From NCBI GenBank assembly GCA_032622095.1, contig CP136061.1, positions 55,067,762 to 55,131,761 on the forward strand: a stretch of DNA of 64,000 bases, written 5' to 3'. The position numbers and the translations under genes were made by a program. The notes beneath the pieces are model-generated. The model was given only the letters and a program-made list of their open reading frames with translations, ran no database searches and was not told the DNA's origin. This document shows positions 11,341 through 23,700 of the stretch, piece by piece. Position 1 is the stretch's first letter; each line of letters begins with the position of its first letter. The DNA is from Siphonodentalium dalli (lineage: Eukaryota; Mollusca; Scaphopoda; Gadilida; Siphonodentaliidae).

Positions 11341-12480
11341 TTAGCATAATATTGGAACGCCGGATGCGAATTCCGTGTGTTTGCCTTGTCTTTGTACAAA
11401 GCTGCATGTCGGCTGATGTATTGTACGTTTCTTATGGATTTCCTTTTGCAGTTTGTTTTTGTGTCCTCTTGTGATTGTTGAGTATGGTTTCTTTGCTGAT
11501 GGTAGGGCTACTGTATCTATTTTATTTAATACTTTGTACATCTGTATCATGTCGCACCTCTCTCGACTGTATTGGAGTGTCGGTAATCCAAGATGTTTAT
11601 TTCTTCCCTCGTTGTCTAGATTTTGCATATTATTGGTAGTTGTTAATTTAGAAGATCTTCTCTGGACACTTTCGATTGATATCTGGTGTTTTCGTGGGTG
11701 CCTGTTCCATATAGATGAGGCATACTCAACCATAATTGGTCTGAACAATGCGGGATTTATATATAGAGTACGTCCTTAGCATACCATCGTCTTGTAATTG
11801 AAGAATCTTCTAATCAGTCATATTCTTTGATTCGCTTTGTTAACTACTTTTAAGATGTGTGAGTTGAATGATAGTGCTGAGTCAAATATATAACACCAAT
11901 GTCCTTCTCAGATTCAGTTGGTTGTATATGTATTTCTTTATTTGATTCTTTTATGTTGTAGCTGAATTTTGGGTTGTCTCGACCTATATGGAGTACTTTG
12001 CATTTGGCTGCATTAAATCTCATGCAGGAGCCATTTTTCTGACCAATCCGATAAAATTTTTTATCTAAGTTTTGTTGTAGTTTTATTTTGTCTTGAATAT
12101 CCAGGATATCTCTGGATATCTGTGTATATTTTGGTGTCGCCGGCGAACAGTTTGCATCGTGATTTGATGTTTTGTGTTATATCGTTGATATATATAAGGA
12201 AGAGTGTTGGTCCCAAAATTTAGCCCTATAGGGGAATTCCACTGGTAACATCTGATTTTGCTGATAGTATTCCATTTACTCTGACCGACTGTTTCCGTTC
12301 CGTTAGGAAGTTGTTTATCCATCGATGTACATTTCCTTGGATCTTGTTTGCATGTAGTTTTGCCACGAGTCTTCTGTGTGGTACTGTATAGAATGCCTTA
12401 CGGAAGTCGAGGTATATATTATATAATATCGATGCTTTTACCTTCGTCGATGTATGATGTCAGGTCGTCTTGTACTCCAA
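11341..12480 (-). pseudogene. Non-LTR retrotransposon reverse-transcriptase fragment (second copy)
   Basis: The - strand encodes, in shifting frames, DFRKAFYTVPHRRLVAKLHA, then FLTERKQSVRVNG, LIYIN-like text, a degraded ADDT box (LFAGDTKIYTQI), and a longer open part (11748..11341) with PIMVEYASSIWNRHPRKHQI and ESVQRRSSKL. These are in the expected order for the RT palm, thumb and C-terminal region of LINE proteins. At least three frame breaks are present. It is a different subfamily from the 7690-8600 fragment, judging by sequence. Confidence 0.8.
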
Positions 12481-13140
12481 TAGTTGTGAAACGCAGGATC
12501 TTTTAGTATTTCCATATATGGAACTTTTGAATTATTAATGACTTCCATATATCAATCGTCACCCTCGTCGAAACGGCTCACCTATTTCAGAGGAATCAAC
12601 GGAAAGTACCGAGGATTGATCCGATTGTTCCATATATATGAAAGCAGGAAAACCACGGAACCGGACCTGGTGCATGGATCCAATATGGTCGCGAGTTAGT
12701 GACAAGGCGTATTGAGTATCTACCTACAAGGACAGTGTGTTAAATTTGTTTTGGACAGATATGTCATAGTAAATCTGTACGTGCTTGAAATATAGCAAGG
12801 CACACAAGACGATATTTAAGATATATAGGATAATCTATATACATGTATATAAAATAGTAAGATATGGCGGATATTATAACGGCGTTATTATTTCAATTTT
12901 TGTTATTTAATAATTTGTTATTTAATTAAAAAAAAATGTTTTTGTTAAATTGAGCAACGATTTCAATCTAAAAGAAAAAAAAAATTTAATTTTTTATTTC
13001 CGTTTTTTTTTTTTTTTTTAAACAAAGTGTTTGAACGATAATAATTTGCGCGAAGCCAGGGAGTATAAATAGACGCGCACAATGGCATGAATGCATGGGG
13101 CCGCCTCTAAAAGGTTCGGTCTGACCCAAGCACCTTAGAC
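12481..13140. other. AT-rich, no gene recognised
   Basis: A/T homopolymers occur near 12920-13020. GTATAAATAG at about 13064 resembles a TATA box but is not followed by a recognisable exon. Confidence 0.35.
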
Positions 13141-14470
13141 TCCACAACCGTCCAATCTCACTCAGGGATGTGGATAGAGGGTGTGTGAGAGGGTGTGTGT
13201 GTGTGTGTGTGTGTGTGGGGGGGGGGGGGTGTCTCACCCCCCCCCAACTTTGGTAAAAATTTTCAACAGTTGGAAATTTCATTTCACACCAACAACGGGT
13301 TGAAAATGTTCTTGTCGTTTGATTTTCAAACAATTTATTGGGGGGAAATAATTGTTTATGGACCAATATTTACATATTTTCCTATTTTTTGTCAAAATTT
13401 TGGACTGAAATGGTCATTAGTTGGAAATTTTCCAACCTTAGGGGGGGGGGGTGACAGGTTGGAAATTTCCACCACTTGGAAAGCTTGTGTCCTGGTCCTC
13501 CCCCGTGGCTAATCAAAACTGCTACTAAATTTAAGAAAACAATATTGTCATACATTTGGTCAACATTGTCATTGGAATTGTCATCATTTGGAAATTTTCC
13601 AACCTAAGTGGGGGGGGGGGGGTGTCAGGTTTGAAATTTCCAACTCTAAGAAGACTTGAGGCTAGTCTAGATGCTAGGATTTTGCGATTTTCTTGTTCAG
13701 ATTTCAAATTTTTCGAACACCGGGCCGAACCATGGTCGGCCCGGTGTGTCACTGTCCCTCCCCCGTGACCAATACAAAACTCCTAATTAGTTTAACAAAA
13801 CAATAGTTTAGTACATTCGGTCAAACTTGTGGACTGAAATTGTCATCAGTTGGAGAATTTTCCAACCTAAGAGGGAGTATGAGGTTTGAAATTTCCAACA
13901 CCAGGGCCCTGGGGAGCTTCAGTTGAGGCCAGTCTAGATGCTAGGATTTGCGATTTTCTTGTATAGTTTTCCAAATTTTCTCACACCGGGCTGAACAAAC
14001 ATGGACGGACACAATGTCCTGGTGTCTTACCCGTAGCCGTGTGCATTTGTCTGGAGTAGGCTACTAGATGTTAGGATTTATGCAATTCTCAGGTTAAAGT
14101 ATCTGAATTTTCTTATACCGGGCATATAGAACAACATAGTTTATGAATACATAGGATATTATGCCTGAGGACTGATGTGCAAGGGGCCCGGTGCAAATGG
14201 AATTGTGCAAAACTTGTGTTTGGTCTGTGATTCTGATTAAAGGGGGGGGGGGGGTGCAAAACTTGTGTTTGGTCTGTGATTCTGATTCAAGGGGGGGGGG
14301 TGCAAATGGAATTATGCAAAAAGTTGTGTTGGTGTGATTCCGACTCAACGGGGGGGGGGTGCAGTTGGAATTTCCCAAGGTGGACACCCACCAACGGAGA
14401 CCCTCTAGCCACATCCCTGATCTCGCTATTCGCTCAGACTCAGACTCCACAACCGTCAAACCTCGATACT
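13140..14470. repeat. G-run / TTGGAAATTTTCCAACC repeat element
   Basis: A (GT)n tract at about 13189-13217 runs into poly-G and poly-C. Phrases around TTGGAAATTTTCCAACC plus a G-run recur near 13250, 13420, 13590 and 13860. The ends carry inverted phrases (GACTCCACAACCGTCCAATC near 13139, ACTCCACAACCGTCAAACCT near 14444; GGATGTGG and CCACATCC). Related sequence lies at 28498-28700 and 44575-44765. Open frames here are low-complexity artefacts. Confidence 0.6.
14188..14365. repeat. Short minisatellite, ~3 units with G-runs
   Basis: About 65-70 bp units each contain TGCAAAACTTGTGTTTGGTC or a variant, then TGTGATTCTGATT, then a run of 9-13 G. The G-run length differs in each unit. Confidence 0.65.
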
Positions 14471-14625
14471 CTCATCAAGTAGCGAGATTGGACTGTTGTG
14501 GGGTCTAGGATGACCTGCGTACGTACCCGTGGGTACGAAGTAGTAGTACCGACTTCCTATTTTAGTAGATTCCCCTAGGGATACACTTTAAGTCAGATCG
14601 GTCACCTAAAAATAGACATTAGGAT

Positions 14626-14641
14626 ATATATATAAAATAGA
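14626..14641 (+). promoter_or_regulatory. TATA-like element upstream of AMN1 exon 1
   Basis: The tract ATATATATATAAAATAG lies about 55-70 bases upstream of the AMN1 start codon. The position would suit a TATA box only if the 5' UTR is very short or the start site is just downstream. The surrounding DNA is generally AT-rich, so the call is weak. Confidence 0.2.
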
Positions 14642-14695
14642 TTGATGACAGATTTGTAAAAATAAAAATAATAATAGTGATTTGGTGGCACAATC

Positions 14696-14763
14696 ATGGC
14701 AGATATCAGTGGAATTGGAAGTGGTATATCAACAGAGAGACAAATTTCAACGTTGTTGAAACT
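14696..14763 (+). CDS. AMN1: AMN1 exon 1
   Basis: The ATG lies in the context CAATCATGG. The exon encodes MADISGIGSGISTERQISTL then LK, plus two bases of a split Leu codon, and ends at a GTAAGT donor (14764). The start was chosen because QISTLLKLSIRSIM, formed with exon 2, aligns residue for residue with the vertebrate N-terminus and no upstream in-frame alternative was seen. Confidence 0.8.
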
Positions 14764-17700
14764 GTAAGTTCGCAAATACCTAACATCGCAAGTTCACTCA
14801 AGACTCAAGAGTTCAGAACTTACTTACTTAGTTACTAACTTAACACCACCCATAGGGCCATACTAGTATTACAAATGGCAATGGCAATACCATGCTCGCA
14901 GGGGTGGCGCCAAGGGGGGGTCAGGGGGGCTACAGCCCCCCCCCCCCCGTCGGGGATGGTCAGCCCCCCCGTCGGGGATATCTGCCAAATTCGTCGGGGA
15001 GATAAAATTATGCAAAGACGATAAACATTGGAAAATCCGCGACTCGAAACACGTGCACTGGTGATTAACAAATCGACGTGGGCGTGCAGAGTTAATGAAT
15101 CACATTACCAGAGTTCTATTTTTAGTCCGACAGACTCGACACGAGTCACTCGTGAGACTACCGTGAGTCATATCGTATACTTATTAAATTCGTGCATGGA
15201 ACTATAGGGTTAGGGTGTCATAGATGCCGTCACCATCCTCGTGTGTGTCGTGTTACATGTATTACAAATTCCACACAGACTCACACTGCCGAATCTTCCC
15301 TTTCCCGTTCCCTATGCGTCGCCGAAAAAACAGCCCTGTAATGGGTGTCAAACAAGAAGACCAAATATTATTTGTTCATCCGTCTTTGTAAGTTGATCCA
15401 ACTACCTGTGGCGAAAGATTTACGGTGAGTTAACTTAAGATCAATTCCATATTGTCATTACTATTGTATATGGTGATTTTTTTTTCCAAATACTCAAGTA
15501 AAAGTGACAATTATGATCCCTTAGAACAGTGTGTATGTTGACACCAGAACACTCCAGAATCGATCTCAGGCTATGTATTTTCAAAATTTTCCAAACCCCC
15601 CGTGCTATAGGGGACACCCCTCTCGCGCTCTCCCCGGGGCTGCCTTCGGCAGCCGCCGATGACCTTCGGTCACCGGTCTAGCCCCCCTGTCGGGGACCAT
15701 AGCCCCTCCGTCGGGGAAATCCTGGCGCCACCCCTGCATGCTCGTGATGCGTGATAACATACCATGGTAAATTTTTCCATGGAATTTTGGCGGCATGGTA
15801 AAATTTACTGTGCAACTTACGATGGAATTTTTTACCATGGTGAAATGTAGTTGTGTGGACCCAAACTATTCAAACAGAGCTAGACGCTCTCTCGATAATA
15901 AAAGTCAGGTTTACGGACTAGGTGAAATCACAGTTATCGGAAGATTTTATCAAAATCCGCTGATATTGATAAGTACACATACCGTTACTTTAATAATAAT
16001 ATAGACAAGTATGGAAAGCGACGACTGTGTGAGATTGACGAGTCACCATCCGAGATTGTAACGTCTTAGCTAATCTGTGCTTCTAATTATAGCCTGTGAC
16101 TCAGATGGCGACTATTCAGATTTTCAATTTTTGTGTTGTTGGAAATTCACATTAATAAATGTTGCAATAAACAGCAATAAATGCCAAATCATTTCGGATT
16201 TGCTGTGTTATTACTTTCAAGACATATATACATGTAGGCCTATAGTTGATTGAGTGGAAGAAATATTTTTACAACTGATACATTTCTTATGCTGAAATAG
16301 GACTTGAAACTAGTTGTGGGAGACTGGGAGTCCAGTTGACTCTGAATCCAGTAAATTGGCAAGCTTTCCATACTTGTCTATATATTTTTATTATTGAAGT
16401 AATGGTGTGTGTATTTAATATTGGATTTTGATAATAATTTCCAACAACTGTGGGTGAAATGTAGCATATGCTCATGGTAAAGTTTACTGTGGTATTTTGG
16501 CTGCATGGTAAAATTTACTGTGCAACTTAATTACCATGTCCATGATATTTTTTACCATGGTTAAATAAACTAGTTTATGGTATAATATTTATAAATTGTA
16601 GAATGGTACTAGTAGTTTACTATGGGAGGCCATTTTCACATTGAATGTCAGATTGATTAAATAATTGGACTTAAGTGCAATTTATTGCGCTTAAGTACAA
16701 TTAAGTGCGCTTAAGCACAATTAGTTTAACACAAATGAAATTCAATTGTGCTTAATTGTGTACTAGTATTGTGCTTAAGCGCAAATTCAACCATCTTGGA
16801 TTTTACTCTTTGCATGACTAAATCCTTTGGCATGGGCCACAGGTCGTACCTTTGGTCGGATCATTATGAACGAGTCATTTTGTGGTTATTCGGCCAAAAA
16901 ACATTGCCGCCAGCAGCCATCTTGGATTTCAAAATTCAATCCATTCGCACGGGCTACAGGTCGTACTGTTCATCTGATAATCATGAAATTTGTCATGGAT
17001 GTTAATATTTACATGTAGATGGGAACGAGTAATTTTGGGGTCGTTTGGCCAGAAAACATGGCCGCTGGTAGCCATCTTGGATTTTACTCTTTGCATGACT
17101 AAATCCTTTGGCACGGGCCACAGGTCGTACCTTTGGTCGGATCATTATGAAATTTGTCATGACTGTTAAATTGACATTGACCTGTAGATGGGAACGAGTC
17201 ATTTTGGTATCAATCGGCCAAAAAACATGGCCACCAGTGGCCATTTTGGATATCAAAATTCAATCTATTAGCACGGGCTACAGGTCGTACTGTTTGTCTG
17301 ATCATCATGAAATTTGTCATGGATGTTAATATTGACATGTAGATTGGAACGAATAATTTTGGGGTCGTTCGTCCAGAAAACATGGCCGCTGGCAGCCATC
17401 TTTACTCTTTGCATGACTAAATCCTTTCATACAGGCTACACGTTGTACCTTTGGTCAGATCATCATAAAATTTGTTATGGATGTTAACGATGACATGTAG
17501 ATGGGAACGAGTCATTTTTAGGTCATTCAACCAAAAAACATGGCCGCCAGCAGCCATCTTGGATATTACACTTTGCATGACTAAATCCTTTGGCATGGGC
17601 CACAGGTCGTACCTTTGGTCGGATCATTGTGAAATTTGTCATGACTGTTGACATTGACATGTAGATGGGAACGAGTCATTTTGGGGTCATTCGGCCAAAA

Positions 17701-20700
17701 AACATGGCATTCGGCAAAAAAAACATGGCCACCAGCAGCCATCTTGGATTTTACTCTTTGCATGTCTAAATCCTTTGGCACACCCTACAGTCCACTTCCC
17801 TCATCCGATCATCTCCAGACTTCATATTAATCTTGATATTGATCTACTTGATGGAAGCTATCAAATGTTTTTGAATTTCATTGGAAAACATAGACGCCAG
17901 CAACCATCTTGATTTTACTTTTATATATATATCTCTTCATGTTGATAATCTAGTATTACTTAGACATTTCAACTTTCCGCATTCCTAATTGCTCCATTGA
18001 CTGTAACACATGAAATTATTCCCTTTCCAAGTTGAGCTACAGTGTCATTAACACTTTCATATTTATCTTATCTTCTGTATATATTAGTTGGGGCTACTCG
18101 CGATACCATTACTTTCTCTATTAGTCAGGGCGACTTTTCTCTTCTTTTCAATTTTCGAGTATACAGGCACACCATATGAGGGAAGCAAGCCCTCAGTGAC
18201 ACCACATTCACGCTATATGACCATGGAAATACTATTGATCTGTGCAAGAGATGCTGATTTAATAAAAAAAACACTAGAGCTCAAGGACTGAGATACCAAA
18301 GCTCCAGGAATGATCGAGACACCAATTTTTGGGACAGGGATACTGATAATATGAAAATGTTAGGGTTTTTTCCCCCCTGATTTAAGTCAATAAGTAAACC
18401 ATATTCATGAGGTAAGCAAGCCCTCATGCAGTTACACCAGATGCATGCTATAGTATATTACCATAGTAATGGCCCAAATATGTGCAAAAATACATTAAAA
18501 ACATCACATAAAAATACAAAAATTACTTGAGTTCCGGGAAGGATACATCAATTCTTTGGATGCTGATATTAATATGTAATTAGGGTTTATCATTGTTTAA
18601 CACATACTCACAGTTGACTGATGAGTACTCAGGTTAATTAAAACAGGTTAAAATTTGGCCATTGCTCCTCTTGTGTTGCTAGGTGATACACCAGGTCATG
18701 ACAATAGTTTATGGGTAGGTTAGATAGTAGTTACAATTACGCTTAAGCGTAAATGCCCTAGTTGTGCTTAAGCACAATATGTGGTATTTGCGCTTAAACG
18801 CAATTGATTGCGCTTAAGCGCAATTATTTGCGCTTAAGCACAATCAATTGCACTTAAGCACAATCAATTGCGCTTAAGCGCATTTCATTATTAAATGTGA
18901 ATTTGGCCTCCCATAATTGTATAGTGCTTAAGCACAATTATCGATCATCATAAACAAAACCCTCTTAATTCTTATAGAATAGTCTGCAGGATGACTATCC
19001 AGCCAAACTGATTATGAGCCTCATTTAATCCTCGAGGGGTGAAAACTTGTTATGGCTATTGCATATAAAGATGTAAGTAATTGTGCTTAAGCACAATTGT
19101 ATTGCGCTTAAGCATAATTGAATTGTGCTTTAACATAATTGTATTGCACTTAAGCACAATTGAATTGCACTTAAGCTCAGAAAAAGAGACAGAAAACACC
19201 TCTTCTGCATAATGTGCTATTGTGAAATGGAGTTAATATCGCTCATGTAAAGTACCAAAGTACCATGGTAAAGCATGGTGCTTTTTACATGGGTTGGTTC
19301 CAGTCAGAGATGGATTGTGTGAATACATGTAACTGAGTTCTACATTCCCTATAGTATTAATGAATTTAATGTTATGTGGCCGTTAGTAACACATCCTGTG
19401 ATTTTGAATGAGGTGAGGGAAAACCATGCTGTACATGTATACCATATGGTAGTACTATGGTAGTTTTTCTTATAAGTGGTGTTTTCAAAATTCCTGACAC
19501 AAGTGATCTAATTTTATTAGCAAGCTGTTAGCTATTTTATACCATAGTAATCTAATATGTTAAATTAGAGAAGGTAGCACAATATCACTGTAGTACCATA
19601 GTAATACCACACTAACATGGTACTATGAGTATCATGTTAGAGTACCATGGTGTTTTTTTTATCTGGGATACCTTAATTGACCCCAATGAAATAAAACTTA
19701 CCCTAGTATTACCATTGTAAATTGAAATTTACCATGGTATGGTAGTGCATGGTATGTGGAACCTTACCATGGCAAATGTATATTTACCGTGGTATTATGA
19801 TCGTTTAACATGGTATGTAATAGTTATATAAGATGAGAGAATAGTAAAATACCTTGGTTTACATAGTAATATATAACTTACCATGGTAGGGCCAAAAAAA
19901 AAAAAGATACTATGTTTGCGCACATCGACCCACATTTTTTTTTTTACTGTTTTTACCACCAATGCACATACATATTGATGATCATTAGTGTACAAAACAC
20001 ATGGTTTCTAACACATCCTTTTTTAAAGTGACCATGAAGTGACATCTGGACCTCAAAAGTTAAAACTCCAGGTGTGTGATGGGTTGTGGATTGATGGGCT
20101 GATTTTTGTGATTTTAATTTCCTGAGAGTGGATCTCAGGCCTGCTTTTTGCCTTGTTTGGGACTTATGGAACATAGGAACACTATCAACAGACATGGTTG
20201 ATGTGTATCGGTATATATATAGAGAGGTTATCACCACACATGGTAGGGGTGTAGCTACTGTTTCCAAAAACCAGGCATGGCAGGTTGGGTGTACATGTAC
20301 TGGCTACCTGCAGACAATGGGATGTAGTCGTCACATTACAAGTACTGGTATAATGGCGGTGCATGTATTATGGATAAAAATTATCATAAAACGTTAGTGA
20401 CATCAATTTCGTACCAAGTAATATAGCCAGAATGATGAAAATGCGGTATGTGAATAAAAAATCACAGACTTAAGCATAAAGCAAGTTTGATCTTTTATTC
20501 TATCAGTCTTAATGTATATTTCCACTGTGTTGTTCAAGTAATACTTTCCCCACAACCTGTTGAGTTGGCATTTTACTTCACTTTGGCCAAGATAGTTCAA
20601 TATTTCTGCAGCTGGATAAAGAATATAAAGATTTCCCTACCTACCTATCCTAATTTTTTCACTCCATTAACGGAAACATACAATCTTTTTTTTTTGCAGA

Positions 20701-23700
20701 TTGAATGACCAAAACAAGCTGGACAATTTCATTAACTCTTTACTGGCCCTGCAATCTCTGTCGAACGTCAATAAATATATGTTTAATTCAATATTTCAGG
20801 TCAATCAGAAGTATAATGGATAGTGTCGATAAAAATTTGGATGAGATTGAGAGATTACCACTGAATATAAAGAACAGGGTTCTTAATCTCATGTCAAAAA
20901 GAGGAACTCTCACAGATTCTAACATCCATAAGGTGAGAACTATTATGCAGAAAACACAATTCAGTTTAAGGCCACATCAATTTTATTAGTTGTTTTACAA
21001 ACATCAAGGAAAAAAATCTCTTGATGGAGGAGGAACAAATATTAAAAAAAAACCCTGGTAGGCCTTGACATACTGATTGGCGGATTATTCCACATGATCA
21101 CTGGTGAGTGCAAATCTCATATATTCTAGAGGTGCTATGATTATTGATGTTGATAATCGATAATCGGTCATCAATAATCAACTATAATCGATTAATCGTA
21201 GCTAATGACATCAGTGGAAGTACATAATATGGCCTATTGGCTGGGTGCTGGTTAACTGCACTGTCGCTGGTTGTTTGAGGCATCGGCTGATGTAATTTTA
21301 CGTCAATAAAGTGCATGATAAACCACTGTTAATGACCAATGAACACAATGAATTCAATACCAGCACAGTTCTCGGCGATGTTATAATATTTGTGAGTTCA
21401 TTAGAACGAACGTAGCGATTAATTTCAGTGTTATGAATAGCCAAACATACAAACAATATAAAAGTAGGAATGCACGATGGATGGCCGGCGGTTCCTAAAA
21501 CAAGGAAACTATAAGTTTCATCAAACTTCCAGAGCATGGATAATAATCACAAAGGTGTGCCCCCACCCGCAAATTGCAGGACTCAGAACAAGTTAAGTAT
21601 TTGATAATATCGAGATTCATCGCAGTATACTAAGTATACTTATGCAAACAAAGTATACTCACAAATGACATCGCGGAGAACATCGCTGACTAAAATGGCG
21701 TAGGTTCCCTGGTTTCTAGAGAATGTCAATCAACTCCCCATTGGTCCAATCAGATTCAAGGGCGAGTGCATTCAGTTCATTGAACACGGTGACAGTCGGC
21801 ACATTTCAAAGACATAGTGTCGCCTTTCAAGTATAAATATACAATGACGTGCCATAAGTTCAAAAGTGCCTCCAAAATGTAGAATATACAATGACCCGAA
21901 GAGTAACCATGTCGCATCATCAAATGAACTGCCGACTGTTTGCAACATAAGTTAGTAGTACTCATGTTTTCGGTATCTCATTGATACGTGACCAAAGGTT
22001 GTTAACCCTTTGGTTGTAGATTAAACTGTGTAAAACAAACAAGGTATTCAATAATACACGGCATTGTCCGACGTCAAAATAAATAATGCAGATTAATCGA
22101 CAATGGAAATGGTAATCGATTATCGGCTTTATCAACGGTTCATCGATTATACGATTAATAGTGGCACCGCTAATATTAAATTTAAATATTTTTTTGCGAA
22201 TAAAAATAATTGAAACCAACAAATTAATACCTCAATTATTCTCGTTTTCCTATGTCATCATGACTGTTAGAATGGTTTGGTGAGAAGTTTTACACAAACT
22301 GAACACCGTGGGCATTTAAATAAAAAAAAATTAAAAAAAAAAAATGCATTTTCAATAAAAAAAGTTGTCCGCAGGTTCGTATGAAGTTAGAGGTTAAATG
22401 CATCTGTGCCAACTTTGGATCTCTATATACATCAGTAATCATAGGTCATGTTTGAATGAGCTTCAGTATGCTCAGTGAATTTTTCGGGCATCTGAATACA
22501 TGTAGGTCAATAAATACCTGAAATAACTTTCTATTAACATTAAATGTTCCAGAAAGACACATTGAAGTCATAAAAATTACCACTTTGAATGCAATATTCG
22601 GGGTTCGAACATCTGTTACGCTATTAATTTTCCATCAGGTTCCGTATCAGTAACAGATATTGCGCAAGTGTCCATACATTTATGCGCTGCTTTCTTTTCA
22701 TTTTAATCATCAAAATTATGTAGTACCATAGCGATGACACTAGATTTTTCATCTATTATATATTTTGGAACTTCTGTGTGTATGTATGTGTGTTATTGAC
22801 TTGAAAACTGCCTGACCGATCCGACTCAAATTTCGTATATAGGCCTACTTTGATCCGGGGAACAACATGGGCAGGTCCAATTTCACGTGTGGTCGTCGTG
22901 TCCTTGACCTTGACCTCGCTCATATACGCTCATATAGGTATGTTTCTGAACCTCGACCTATCTGACTCAAATTTAGTATGTAGGCCTACTTTGATCCCGG
23001 GAACAATATGGGTGGGTCCAATTTCACGTGCGACCGTGTCCTTGACCTTGCTTATATACGCTCATATAGACATGTTTCTGGACCGATCTAACAATAGTTT
23101 TTTTTTGTCCCCCGACGTTTCCGTCGGAGGACTATAGAAATGACCCTCGTCCGTCCATCCGTGCGTCCGAGATTGGGTACCTTCATGGTGTAATCAACTC
23201 CTCCTACAGTTTTAAACGTAGAGATTTGAAACTCTGGGATATTGTTCCTAACATGTTGGTGATTTGCAACATCTATATAGCTAATCAAAAATAATTTTTT
23301 TTCCATATTTTTGGGGGGGTTTTCGACTTAGAAAATTTGGAACATTTTTGCCTTTTGGATGAGATTGGGTACCTTCATGGTGTAATCAACTCCTCCTACA
23401 GTTTTAAACGTAGAGATTTGAAACTCTGGGATATTGTTCCTAACATGTTGGTGATTTGCAACATCTATATAGCTAATCAAAAATATAATTTTTTCCATAT
23501 TTTTGGGGGGGTTTTCGACTTAGAAAATTTGGAACATTTTTGCCTTTTGGATGAGATTGGGTACCTTCATGGTGTAATCAACTCCTCCTACAGTTTTAAA
23601 TGTAGAGATTTGAAACTCTGGGATATTGTTCCTAACATGTTGGTGAATTGCAACATCTATATAGCTAATCAAAAATATAATTTTTTCCATATTTTTGGGG

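Noticed and set aside
13060-13075. GTATAAATAG as a TATA box
   Set aside because: It lies 1.6 kb from AMN1 exon 1 and at the edge of a G-run repeat element; no exon follows.
12986-13512. Open frames through GT and G/C runs, proline- and histidine-rich
   Set aside because: Low-complexity translation of simple repeats.
20701-20818. Open stretch after TTTTTTTTTGCAG (starting LNDQNKLDNFIN) that would also splice in phase from AMN1 exon 1
   Set aside because: It has no counterpart in AMN1, runs to a stop near 20819, and skipping it gives a gap-free match to the vertebrate N-terminus. It is kept only as a possible cryptic exon.
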